Below, piece after piece: positions 43,957 to 55,010 of a stretch of 64,000 bases of DNA. Each line of letters starts with the position of its first letter. Within the stretch, counting starts at the first letter, position 1. Below the pieces are notes generated by a model. It made no database searches. It was not told the DNA's origin and worked only from the letters and a program-made list of their open reading frames with translations. This DNA comes from Bretschneidera sinensis. Lineage: Eukaryota > Streptophyta > Magnoliopsida > Brassicales > Akaniaceae. The DNA lies in the NCBI GenBank assembly GCA_023935145.1, contig CM043699.1, forward strand, positions 106,281,536 through 106,345,535, given 5' to 3'. The position numbers and the translations under genes were made by a program.

Positions 43957-46900
43957 TTATTGATAAAAACGTCGAAGATGTTCCGCATTCCAAGTACGAG
44001 GGATGGCTTTTCCGTTCAATTCTTCGAGTTCAAACGTGCTGGGTCGTCGGCATACTCTTTTGATGCGATATGGCCCTTCCCAATTAGGGACTAGTTTGCC
44101 TGATTCTCGGGGCCTGGATACTTCATTCTTTCGCATGACGAGGTCATGAAGACAGAAACGTCTTACTTTTACCCTCGAGTTGAAGTACTTGGCGGCTCGC
44201 TGCTGATAAATGGCAAGTCGGATTTGGGCTTTGTCCCGGGCTTCATCGAGAAGATCGGCGTTCATGCGAAGGGCTTCCTCATTGCTTCGTTCCTCGAAAT
44301 TCTGAACTCGCAAGGAAGGTACTCCTATTTCCAAGGGGATGACTTCCTCGGACCCATAAGTCATGAAGAAGGGGGTTTCCCCGGTGGGTGCTCGAGTCGT
44401 GGTTCGATATGCCCAAAGTATGTTGGGTAAATGGTCTGTCCACAGCTTCTCTGCTTCGTCTATTCGCCTTTTAATGCCTTGCAAGATCGTTCGGTTGGTA
44501 ACTTCAGCTTGTCCATTTGCTTGCGGGTATCCGACCGAAGAGAAACGATGGTCAATGTGTAATTCATCGCAAAATGTTTTGAACCGAACACTGTCAAACT
44601 GTTTGCCGTTGTCTGTCACTAATACTTGGGGTACTCCAAATCGACATACGATTGATTTCCACACGAAGGCTCGGGCTTGAAAGTCCGTGATGCTGGCCAA
44701 GGGTTCAGCTTCTACCTATTTTGTAAAATAATCTATTGCAACTATGAGGTACTTTCTTTGGCCGGCTGCTCTGGGAAAGGGTCCGAGAAGGTCCATTCCC
44801 CAAATAGTGAAAGGAAGTGGACTGACTATTGGTGTCAAAAGGTTCGCTGGTTGACGTGGCACAGTGGCATACCGTTGACAGCTTTGACATCTGGTCACCA
44901 GCTCCATGGCCGCTTCCCTCATCTTCGGCCAATAATATCCTTGACGGAGGATTTTGAACGCCAGGGCACGTCCCCCGAGGTGATTTCCACATATGCCTTC
45001 ATGGACTTCTCAGAGGGCGTAATTAGCTTCGGTCGGGTCAAGACACTTCAAGAAGGGCGTTGTCAATCCCCGCTTATACAGGTAATCATCCAGAATTGCG
45101 TATCGGGCGGCTCGAGACACAATCTTTCGGGCTTCGCTTTTGTTATCGGGCAGGATACCATCACGTAGGTATTCCAGGATAGGACTCATCCACGTTCTCT
45201 CACCAACCACGGGTAAGACCATTATTTCGTCGATATTAGGCATGGCGAGGGTTTCGAGGTAGACTGCTCGCCTGGACTCGAGCTGGCAAGATGAAGCAAG
45301 CCGGGCCAATGAGTCGGCCTTCGTATTTTCTGACCGCGGAATCTAGTTTAGAGAAAAGACTTCAAACTGCCCAGCTAATATCTTTGCTGCTGCAAGGTAG
45401 CGAGCGATTTTTTCTCCTCGGGCCTCGAATTCGCCGTTCACCTGGTTCACCACTAGTTGGGAATCGCTATATACATGTAAATTTTGTATAGATATTACCT
45501 TGGCTAATCTCATGCCTGCGAGTAGAGCTTCATACTCGACTTCATTGTTCGACGCTGGAAACCCGAACCTCAGGGCGTACTCAATGGCGAAGTTATCGGG
45601 ACCGCTCAGAATGAGCCCGGCTCCGCTTCCAGAGTCAGTAGAGGATCCGTCCACATGAAGGGTCCAGCGTAAGGACGGGCTCGATGGCAAAACATCATGT
45701 GGAGATTCTTCTTCTGTTAAGGGCAAAATAGTTTCCATGACAAAATCAGCTAGGGCTTGTGCTTTGATAGCTGTCCGAGGCCGATAACGGATGTCGAACT
45801 CTCCCAACTCTATTGACCATTTGACCATTCTACCGGCAACATCTGGTTTGTGGAGTATTTGTCGAAGAGGCTGGTTGGTGAGGATTGTGATGGTATGGGC
45901 TTGGAAACAAGGTCGAAGCTTCCGGGCCGAAATCAACAGAGCATACGCCATCTTTTCGGTTGGAAGATATCTTGTCTCGGCATCATGAAGCACCTTGCTG
46001 ACATAATACACTGGCTTCTGTATGCCTTCCTCTTCTCGTATTAAGACGGAGGCCACTACTTCGGGCCCAGCCGAGAGATACAAGAAAAGGTTTTCGCTGG
46101 CTACGGGTTTGGTAAGCACGGGAGGCGTCCCCAAATATATTTTCAGCGCCCTGAAGGCTTCTTGACAAGCTTCGTTCCACATGAAGTTCTGAGTCCGACG
46201 AATGGATTTAAAAAAAGGGAGGCACTTCTCGGCAAATTTGGACATGAATCGGCTGAGGGCCGCTATTCTTCCAGTAAGGCGCTGGACGTCCCTCACGGTC
46301 CGAGGTGGACTCATGTTAAGAATAGCATCGATCTTTTTCGGATTGGCTTCTATACCTTTGTGGGTGACTAGGAAGCCGAGGAATTTCCCCCCAGTGACTC
46401 CAAAGGCACACTTCGTAGGGTTCAACTTCATGTGATGATGGCGGAGGATGTCAAAAGTTTATTGGAGATCGGCCTCGTGGTCCTGTGTTTTGACGCTTTT
46501 GACCAGCATGTCGTCCACATATACTTCCATATTTCGACCCATCTGCTCTTTGAATATCTTGTTTACTAGCCTCTGGTAAGTGGCCCCCGTATTTTTCAAA
46601 CCGAACGGCATGAGCCTATAACAATAGAGGCCTTGCTCTGTGATAAATGTCGTTTTCTCTTGGTCAGGCGGGTGCATAAGGATTTAGTTATACCCGGAGT
46701 AAGCATCCATGAATGTTAACAGCTCATGGCCAGATGTTGCGTCAATGAGTTGATCAATCCGGGGCAAAGGAAAACTGTCTTTAGGACAGGCTTTATTGAG
46801 ATCAGAAAAGTCTATACAAATTCGCCACTTGCCGTTTGCTTTTTTTACCATTACAACATTAGAGACCCAGTCCGGATAGCTCACCTCTCGGATGAAGTCA

Positions 46901-49341
46901 ACCGATCGTAACTTGTCAACTTCTGCCCGAACAACTACCTATCGTTCAGGAGCAAACGACCTTTTCTTCTGGATGACCGGTTTGTGAGTCGGGTCAATAC
47001 TCAAGCGATGTACGATGACATCCGGGCTGATTCCCGGCATATCGGTAGCAGTCCAGGCGAATAGATCTTGGTTGGCCCGTAGGAGGGCTAATAGAGATTC
47101 CTGAAAAGTGCTGGACAGGTTGGAACCGATTTGAACAGTTCTGGTGCTATCTTGGCCGAGGGGGATCGTGAGTACATCTTCTCCGGGCCTACCTCGTAGG
47201 GTGCTTGCTTCATCCCTAAGGTCATCCAGTTCGAGTGGTAGGGCTTCTGTCTTTTTGCCCTTTATTGCACTGAGATAATAGGATCTGGCGAGTCGTTGAT
47301 CCCCTTTGATCTCGCCTACTCCGTCTGTCGTGGGGAATTTGATTTTGAGATGATGGGTAGAGACAACCGCTTGGAGTTTATTCAGCGTGGGTCGTCCGAG
47401 TATCATATTGTAGGAGGAGGGTTGTCGAACAATTAACAAAGTGGAGTGTACGGTCGTTGTTTGAGGTGCCGTTCCCGCAGTTACTGGGAGAGTTATGCTG
47501 CCTTCTGTAAAGACTGGTCCCCTTGAGAAACCATAGAGTGGGGTGGAGACCAACTCTAGATGTGCATCGCCCAGATGCATTTGTTGGAAGGCATCATAAA
47601 AGAGGATATCGGCTGAGCTCCCGTTGTCGACTAGGACTCGTCTTATCTCATGATTAGCCACAAGGAGTGAAATTACAACAGCATCGTCGTGTGGGATCTG
47701 CACTCCTTCCAAGTCTTCGTCCGAGAAAGAAATAGTGTCTCCGGTCCTAGGTCGTTTATGAGGTCCAGCGACAGAGACTATTGACCTGGCATAAGACCTG
47801 CTGCGAGCATGCGACCCCCCGCCAGCAGCGAGTCCTCCGTAAATGGTTTTGATAATCTTCGCCACGGGGACCTCCGGTTTTTTCTGGCTGGGCTCCCTAT
47901 AACTTGGCCCTGGACTCTTCCGAGCTGCCCTTGTAGGTTTGTTTCGCTCATGAGGACATTCAGGGCTTCTACACGATCGTTCATCACATTTCTCCTGTCG
48001 TGGCTCGACGTATTCTTTTAGATGCCCTCGATTGATGAGGGCCTCGATCTGATTTTTTAAGGCCTTACACTCTTCCGTATCATGGCCGAAGTTTCTGTGA
48101 AATCTACACCAAGTATTTCGATCTGGGTTAAGGTTCGGCTGCCTTGGGGGCCATTGCAAGAGGTCCCTGTCATGAATCTGCATCAGAATGTTGGTCCTGG
48201 AGGCATTCAGTGGTGAATAACTACGGATTTGCCCCGGGGTTCTGGCCCTGGTTCCGCAGGCTGCAATAGTCCGGGATCTATCCTCAAAAGGTCTGAGGGT
48301 TCTGGGTTTCTCCTCGCGAAATGGTCGTTTGGAGGGTTCGCGACCGAGACTAGTGGGGCCTATCTTCCTCCTTTCCGTGTCTCCTTCGCGTTCTCTTCGG
48401 AACGCCTGATCATCTTCCGCCAGCATGTATTTTTCGGCTCGCACCAAGACTTCATTCATATCCATAGACGGGCGTCTGATGAGTTTTGAGCTGAAGAATC
48501 CGGACCTTAATCCATTTTTGAATGCCAAGAGCTGAACATTGGGATCAAGGTCTGGGATCTCCCAAGCTGCAGTGTTGAATCTGGAAATATAGGCGCGAAG
48601 CTTCTCTCCTTTTGACTGGACAATGTCAAACAGAGACTCCGAAGTTTTCTTGGGTTCTTTGCTGCTGATGAAATGTGAGGCGAAGGCATAGCTCAGGTCT
48701 TTGAAGGTACGAATACCTCCTGGTTTCAAGCGGGAATACCACATCCCAGTCGCTTTCTCGAGGGTTAATGGGAATGCTCTGCACATGACAGGGTCCGAAT
48801 GTCTATGGAGGGTCATTGTGGTTCGGTAGTGCTGGAGGTGGTCCAGGGGATCGGTGGATCCATCGTAAAGTTTAATTTGTGGCATCCGAAAATTGAGTGG
48901 GAGGGGGGCGTCAAGGACTTCTTGTATGAAAGGTAGGTCCTGTACATCGAGATCATCGCTAATACTGTGGCCGCATTCTTTAAACGCCTCATTGATTCGT
49001 CCCTCTATGTCCTCGATCCGTTTGCCAAACCCTTCGCTGTTTTTGGGCATGGGACTCTCTCTGAACTTAGCTGGGGGAGGTGAGTGGGTCGCCGAGCAAA
49101 CATCCGCTGGTGGGCGGCAGTCAGTGGAACCATTGTGGCCTGGTTCCTGCGATGGGAGTGGCAGGGTCTGCTGAGGTCGCCTGCGAACTTCGGCCGCCAG
49201 ATCGGCCACTAGGTGTGCGAGCTCTGCAAATTGCACCTAGAACGTGCCTTCATTCGGGTGAACCTCGGGTTCGGCTGAAGAACTGGCTCCCGACCGTAGC
49301 ACGCGAGCGCCTAGTTCCCTGGCGGGTGTTTTTGGAGGCAT
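43957..49341 (-). pseudogene. gag-pol of TAT element 2, one frame with six stops
   Basis: Reads from ATG at 49341 (MPPKTPARELGARVL) to FYQ-stop at 43957 in a single frame, 1795 codons. Gag: HRHSDPVMCRAFPLTLEKA, GMWYSRLKPG; CX2HX4HX4C knuckle (WCRFHRNFGHDTEEC); protease LVDNGSSADILFYDAF (about 47640-47590); RT ([30 protein letters not shown] about 46530-46500); RNase H (LHVDGSSTDSGSGAG, YSDSQLVVNQ); integrase HHCC (HEGICGNH, CQSCQRYA), WGMDLLGPF, VTDNGKQFDS, NGQAEVTNRT; end NAEHLRRFYQ. Stops are at 49239, 46938, 46686, 46458, 45342 and 44715. Judged from relatives they replace Gln, Gln, Gln, probably Glu, Gln and Trp. All catalytic motifs survive. Confidence 0.95.
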
Positions 49342-49395
49342 GCTAACAGATGAGTTCTTTAGACTTCTTCGCTGTTACTGTCAGCGAGAGATGTG

Positions 49396-49418
49396 GTTTC
49401 CCACAGACGACGCCAATC
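49396..49418 (-). other. Primer binding site of TAT element 2
   Basis: Minus strand GATTGGCGTCGTCTGTGGGA follows the 5' LTR end directly, the same type as in elements 1 and 3. Confidence 0.7.
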
Positions 49419-50063
49419 TGTTGATGCCAAATATGTGTTGCTGAGCTGGAGGTTTCGACTATAGAAGTACCTGCACAGGGAAAGAGAGGGAGAGTAGCTA
49501 TTGGGGTCGACGGAGGGGATGCCTCCGAGGATGCTCCGATGCTTAAGTTAGAGAAAGCTCAAAGTGTAAGTGTTTTCAAGTGAAAAACTCAGTGTCCCCT
49601 GGACTACTTACCAAGTCCCTTTTATAGAGTTTCGGAGGCGGTGATGTTCTGAGGCGGTAGTGGGCCAGGGCGGCTGTGACAGGATACCCCAACTGGGTTG
49701 GGTAATGATGCCTATGAGGCCCAGCTAGGAAGCTGAGAACCGTTCAGTAGGGCTTTTGCCTTGCTGGCTTACTCCAGAGCCGTCTATGCGTTAGGACGGT
49801 GTTTTTTCCTGACGTCCCAACTTGGTCGGGTAATGATGGTCCGGAGGGCGGTGGTGACGTGGAAGCCCAGCTGGGGGCCAAGATGCACTGAAGGGCGGTG
49901 GTGACGTGGAAGCCCAGCTGGAGGCAATGATGCCCTGAAGGGCGGTCATGACCTGGAGGTCCAACTGTCTGGGCCTGGATTGCCCGTGTGTCTCTTTGAA
50001 CTCTGGGATCACGATGATCCACGTGTCGTCATCCTATGGGAGAGTCGTATTTTGGTAGTATCA
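49419..50063 (-). repeat. 5' LTR of TAT element 2
   Basis: 645 bp. A minus-strand TATA-like CTCTATAAAAGGGA at about 49617-49630 is the likely start signal for genomic RNA. A ~45-bp motif (GGGCGGTGGTGACGTGGAAG) recurs three times at about 49845-49965. Confidence 0.95.
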
Positions 50064-50165
50064 ATATGTTTATCCAGGATCCCAAAAAAACATTTGCTTC
50101 GATATTGACTTGGGATTAAAATGATGGGAGAGTAAAAAGGTTGGCTAGTCCTCTTTATTTATATT

Positions 50166-50202
50166 AACACATATATGCATAATTATAATAATACCCTTAA
50201 CC
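50166..50202. repeat. Right arm of the small inverted-repeat element
   Basis: ATAATAATACCCTTAACC is the reverse complement of the arm at 38534. The rest of the intron between 50069 and 50234 has no gene. Confidence 0.55.
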
Positions 50203-50234
50203 TTTAACATACATGATGGGTTAAAATTAATTAC

Positions 50235-50763
50235 CTGGATTATCAGCTCTGAACTTGATGGCAGTCCATCCCACTTGGAAGTCCAATTGTAATTCTCTCA
50301 GGAGGATCGACCAAGTTAAAATTGGCTGGATCTTTAGTAGGATCAAAGTTTCTAATGCCACTTCCAACAACAAAGAAATTGTAACCATGAAGATGAAACG
50401 GGTGAGACTCAACCGTGAGAAGATTTGTGTCCTGAAATGCCAGTTCAACGGTAAAATTGAAAGCCACCTTACTGAGCCTTGTCCCAAATGAAGTGCCAAG
50501 GTTAGCTGTAGGTGGTGCACATGTATAATTGAACGGTACAGGTGGGCGGTCGGGGAAATCTGTTCTGAAAACTCCTGAGGTATTGAAATAATGAGCCTGC
50601 AAGAGTGCAATCTTCTTCAGCATCATAAAGGTTATGTTGTTGAGTGAAGCTGTGAGTTGTGTACCATTTTGGCAATTAGGACAAGGGTTTTGCCCAAAAC
50701 CAATTGCGTAAAAGAGATGAAGATCGACTTGAAGAGGAACTTTTGCAGTAAACTGTGGGGTGT
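50235..50763 (-). pseudogene. Laccase large exon, 3' portion
   Basis: Minus-strand exon with donor GT at 50234-50233. It reads PLQVDLHLFYAIGFGQNPC, LTASLNNITF, LLQAHYFNTSGVFRTDFPDR, VPFNYT, TVELAFQDTNLL, then the L3 copper motif in ESHPFHLHGYNFFVVGSG, FDPTKDP, FNLVDPPER. Near 50268-50271 two bases are missing before the conserved Trp-Thr-Ala-Ile, so the frame shifts and the true end (RADNPG) falls in another frame. The 5' side is cut at 50764 by the PIF/Harbinger-like element. The GVFRTDF and ESHPFHLHG forms recall the LAC7/LAC14-like clade; this is a guess. Confidence 0.9.
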
Positions 50764-52246
50764 TTAGGGCATGTTTGGCAATAGTTTTCAGTTTTCAGTG
50801 TTTGAAAACATGTTTGGATAACAGTTTTCGAAAACGATTTTAGAAAATGTTTTCAGTGAAATGTTGTTTGGATAACCAGTGTTCGAAAACTGTTTTGAAA
50901 ATAGAAAACTGTTTGGATTACACTTTCTTGTAATTGTTTTTAGTGTTCAGTTTAAATTTTAATATCTAAAATTAATTTTATTTTTCATATCTACTAAATA
51001 CAATTTTTTAAGCACACACCAAATACTTGGAAATAATTAATATTATTTTATTTTTAAAATTTTAGTATTTTTTATATATCACTCTTTCCCCTAATCATGT
51101 AGGGTGCATATATGATAAATCTACCTCCCCTTTTTAACTTCTTTTTTTCCTAAACAAATAGAGATAAGCATACAAAATAAGAAATACATTACAGTATATT
51201 TTCAACATCATATCAAGCTGCACATTCTTCAAGCATATGAAGCTTTTAAAGCAATAAGAGAAAAGCTGGAAAAAAAACAGGGATTTTCTATAACCATTTT
51301 TTCATGATACAACATTCTAATGTCAAAATAATTGATTACTTCAAGGACTGGGTTTGTAAACAAGAACCATGCTCACATTGTGACCAACAAAAGCTTCTTT
51401 ATTTGAAAGAAAAAAAAAGTTTCAAATTATTATTTTCATGTCCTATGAACAATTAATTGATATACAAAGTAAATTACACTTGTAATGGCTCAGATAAAAA
51501 GATGCCCAAAATTTCCTGCCGCCAATAAAAAATTCCTCTGCTACTAAGCATAAATTTACATAATGGTATAGAGTAGAACAATGAAAATGATTCCTCTTTA
51601 ATGGTAAAAATGGTTTCCACTAATACACTTTTAAAACCTAATCATCACATACTACATTAAAGTTCATTATCATAACAATTGCCCCTGTCTATCTTTGACT
51701 GTTCTTCATATGTTGCCAAGAAATCCAAAGCAGCAAGTAAATTGTCCAATAAATCAGACTCAGTTTCTATGGAAAAAAAACAGCTATCTGGTTAAGCATG
51801 TCCATGAAGAAAGTGATAAACTGCTTGTCATAAAAATGAGAGGAACCCAAAACATGGAGAGAATAAGAATCAAGCAGAGTTACAACTCTAGCAACCAATC
51901 AGGTACAAATGCAACCAGAAAAATGCTGGTTGGGGTTTTTCCCTTAGCCAATGCTTTGCATATGTAGAAGCACTTATACAATAACATCAAGTGGATTTTT
52001 ATCTACTTTCAGTGAAACGGTTTACATACCATTTCCAGCTGACTATATGAGACAACCAAACAATATGCTTACAAAGATTAAAAGAAAAGGATAATGGAAA
52101 TCAAAGAATTGAATGAGAGCAACATAAATATACCCAAAAGAAAGACAGAGAAAAGATTCCTTGAAGCATAAAAAGAGAGACATCATATATCATTCTGGTG
52201 AAAAAGTTAATTTACCAAGTTCAATTCATATTAATCACTTCATTAC

Positions 52247-52674
52247 CTCAAGTTGTTCAGTCTTCTCTTTTGCCAAAATCTTTTCAAGCTTTTCTCTTGA
52301 TATGATTTTGCCATGCTGATCAAAGCAAAAAGTCGTTCTTGTTACACTAGGACAGTAATCATGGCTGCCAGTGCAATTATTGGCTCACTTCCAACCAGAA
52401 ACCAATCTTTGCTTCAAATATAAAATGATAGGAAAGTGACAAAATAAATCAAGCATAAAGACTGACTACCTATCAACAATTTTGCTGTACAATATCTTGA
52501 ACAAAGGGTAAGAAAACACAAAAAATAGAAGATTTGAAGAGAGAACACTAACCTCCTTCAGATGAACCAGCATACTGGGGATTGGTTCATGAAAATCTAG
52601 ACCCCTGTAATTAATCACTTCATTTGGATCTTGATTGTAGTTCATAGTTGGGTAAACTGGATCTTCACTCCATA
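52247..52674 (-). pseudogene. Captured exon pair of an unidentified gene
   Basis: Exon 52553-52674 (EDPVYPTMNYNQDPNEVINY, then DFHEPIPSMLVHLKE) and exon 52247-52315 (HGKIISREKLEKILAKEKTE) on the minus strand. Both have clean AG/GT borders and open frames that join. The high charge and conserved look indicate a real protein-coding source. I do not recognise the family and assign no function. Confidence 0.6.
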
Positions 52675-53219
52675 CTGCAATACCAACAGAGTTATCAGGT
52701 ACAAGAAAACAATAAACGTTAAGGGTTTGGTTGATTGCTTCTGGCTCTAACTAAAACAACACATCAGTACAGTAGCATTTCTCCATAACAGGATTTAGAA
52801 AGCAGGCATTCTAGAGTCTCTTACAGGTTTCAAGCTATATGTTTTTCTTATTAGAAGCGTAACATAGAAGCCTTGCTCTGCTAACTATAAAAGGCATAGA
52901 CCACAGACTTTCCCGCCAGCTATAAAAATCACATAGATACACATTCATTTGGAACAGGGGTTTGTTCCCACCCAAGTCCCAACCAAGCCAAGGAGGTAAA
53001 ATTTTTAGATATTCCAGCTGAGTTAGCATACAGGGCCCTAGTTTATGCTCAAATAAATATTTTAAGAATTTGATAGAAAAAACATCTTTTAATGGCTTAC
53101 CCAATGGAATAGAATAAAGTCCCAGCCCCCAACCCAAAAGACTCTCAATATGCATATTAGCATATCTCAAAGCTCAATAAACAGAACAAAAGTATGGTAA
53201 AAATGTGAAAATATATCAC

Positions 53220-53515
53220 CTCAAGTTTGAGATCCCGGTGTACCATACCTTGGAGGTGGCAAAATGAAACAACATTCAATATCTGTATCATGACAGCCTT
53301 TGCATCCTCCTCCGTGTACTTTCCACCACTACAGAAAACGAGCATTGACTACATAAGCAAACAGCTGCTGAAGAGCTTTCATCCTCATGGAATCTCCCCT
53401 CTTTTCCCCATAAACGGCATTAAAAAATATAATTCAAAATAATACTAAATTTAGTTGGGACTAAAAATACTACCTTGAAAGTATTCCATCCAAGAGTTCC
53501 CCTCCTTCACATAAC
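53220..53515 (-). pseudogene. Captured CDPK-related kinase (CRK) exons
   Basis: Exon 53474-53515 (LCEGGELLDGILS) and exon 53220-53328 ([33 protein letters not shown]) on the minus strand, separated by a 145-bp intron with GT-AG borders. The kinase hinge plus αD helix and the catalytic-loop HRDLK are those of plant CDPK-related kinases. After HRDLK the reading LE replaces the usual PE at the exon border. Only these two exons are present, without ATP loop or activation segment. Confidence 0.82.
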
Positions 53516-54198
53516 CTGAAACATGCATGATAATTTATCAAACTCATTTGAAAAGACTACAGCTTACAGCTTCAAAAAGAAAAATCAAGAGAAATTCTCC
53601 ATATGGTAATTCTTAAGATATTAACCGCATTCAACCAAACCCTTAACATATTAGTTATGTAAGTAATTCTGGCACATATTCGTATTACATGCTCCTATGT
53701 GTATGGAAATTGTCTCACAAAAACAGCTCTTCCATCACCAAAATTGAACACAATCAATATCCTATAAAATTTTCATATGGATAAATTGAAAGATGGAGAT
53801 AGTAGAACCAACCGATTATAAAATCATATTTGAAATCATACAAATCCAGCCATCATAAAAGATGAAAGCATTCTTTACAAATAGTGTGATGTAAGTTACT
53901 CCAAACATAGGTACGAAACTACAAATGTACGTATATACACAACAACAAGCAAAGAGATGGTTCAATCAACAAATAGCTGTAAGTCTGTAACAGGAACTTA
54001 TATGTATAACTACAATTATACATTTAATAGTGTATGTTTTTATATGAATAGAGAAAGACAGAGAGAGGGAATAGCAATTGAAAATATTTATCAACAAAGA
54101 ACTGTATAGATAGAGAGAGCTCAAGAAACACAGAGTTGCAAACAGAACTGATATGTATGTACGTATAAAATAACACATGGACATCAACAGACAGATAT

Positions 54199-54200
54199 AA

Positions 54201-54231
<31 letters not shown>

Positions 54232-54243
54232 GAGAGAGAGAGA
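54199..54243. repeat. Compound microsatellite (GT)n(TA)n(GA)n
   Basis: Three adjoining dinucleotide runs immediately next to the DJ-1 exon donor site, inside its captured intron. Confidence 0.9.
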
Positions 54244-54248
54244 GGTAC

Positions 54249-54568
54249 AGGGAGAGTGATGAGATCGAAAACGGTGTCGCTGCAATCAGAAATGAGAGAA
54301 TCGACGACGATCTTGACACCGTAGCAAGCGTCGACGAGGAGTTGATTCTCGACGGAAGCCACCGTCACGTCTGCTCCCACTCTCCGCAGCACGTCGATCA
54401 TTATCACCACCTCCATCGGCTCTGTCCCATTCGCAATCAGCACCAAAACCTAAACAAAAATTTCAAAACCAAAAAAAAAATAATGATAAAGCAGAGAAAT
54501 TAGAGGAAGACAATCTTGAATTTATTTTTCTTTTTATTTTCAGTTATCTTTTTGGATGAGGACGCCAT
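54249..54568 (-). pseudogene. Captured DJ-1/PfpI gene start (two exons)
   Basis: ATG at 54568 gives MASSSKK. After a short intron whose expected GT donor reads AT, exon 54249-54449 gives VLVLIANGTEPMEVVIMIDV, LRRVGADVTVASVE, VDACYGVKIVVDSLISD, VFDLITLP with an intact GT donor. This is the N-terminus of a plant DJ-1 protein (Rossmann-like glyoxalase III/chaperone family), including the conserved Glu of NGTEPME. The nucleophile Cys lies in exons not captured. The ATG is ~340 bp from the right terminus of the transposon, so the element may borrow a host promoter or start. Confidence 0.82.
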
Positions 54569-54914
54569 TGTTGCAGTGATGGAGAAGAAGAGATTCTTCA
54601 GAGAAACTTGGATTCATTTGGAAGAAAAGAGTGGTTTATTAGAGTGAAAGAGGCGAGGAATCGAAATCGAGAGAAGATAGCAGAGAGCATGAACTCTGAG
54701 TAGTGATTTACGGCTTCAAACATGAAAATGAATACTGAAAACTCCGTTTTGGAGTTTTCTAAATCCATTGTTTGAAAAGCCCTTTTTACAAAACAGTGTT
54801 TAAACATTGTTTCTGAACATTGCTGGCCAAACAAGTCAAGTAGTGTTTGAGAAAGGTTTTCAGTGTTTAAACACTGAAAAGGGTTTTTGAAAACCCTCCC
54901 CAAACATGGGCTTA

Positions 54915-55010
54915 AGCTCTTAAGTTTACTGTTATAGTCCAAGGCAAAGTTGGTGTCATTAGAAGCTGGAAGTTTAGGAAACGTTGGTTGAACTGAATTT
55001 GGGATGCCTT
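54915..55010 (-). pseudogene. Laccase large exon, 5' remnant
   Basis: Minus-strand reading KGIPNSVQPTFPKLPASNDT then FALDYNSKLKSL, which continues into NTPQFTAKVPLQ on the other side of the PIF/Harbinger-like element. The upstream end is cut by the LTR of TAT element 3. The rest of the gene (signal peptide, L1/L2 copper motifs) is not in the window. Confidence 0.85.

Larger units (their letters stand above)
38569..50063 (-). mobile_element. Complete TAT-type Ty3/gypsy element 2 (11.5 kb, TSD ATATG)
   Basis: Two 645-bp LTRs (38569-39213 and 49419-50063) flanked by ATATG at 38564-38568 and 50064-50068. The order in minus orientation is 5' LTR (right), PBS, gag-pol, a divergently oriented spliced gene, minisatellite, purine tract, 3' LTR (left). 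gag-pol has six stops but no frameshift. I count about nine differences between the LTRs, so it is a fairly recent insertion. The host site is the last intron of the laccase gene. Confidence 0.95.
50767..54911 (-). mobile_element. PIF/Harbinger-like Pack-type element 2 (4.1 kb, TSD TAA)
   Basis: Ends GGGCATGTTTGG (50767) and CCAAACATGGGC (54911) are imperfect inverted repeats. The flanks share the 3-bp duplication TTA/TAA (50764-50766 and 54912-54914). Excision restores the laccase frame (AAGAGCTTAAACACCCC). TAA/TTA duplications and GGGC.TGTTTGG termini are typical of PIF/Harbinger. It carries, all on the minus strand, the start and second exon of DJ-1, two exons of a CDPK-related kinase and two exons of an unidentified gene, each with intron borders. 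50767-52246 is AT-rich and apparently non-coding. No transposase is visible. Confidence 0.82.

Noticed and set aside
50255..50491. 78-aa plus-strand frame opposite the laccase exon
   Set aside because: Antisense shadow of a well-supported laccase reading.
54024..54250. Extension of the DJ-1 reading past DLITLP into a hydrophobic stretch
   Set aside because: The stretch is translation of the microsatellite beyond a good GT donor, i.e. intron, not a membrane segment.
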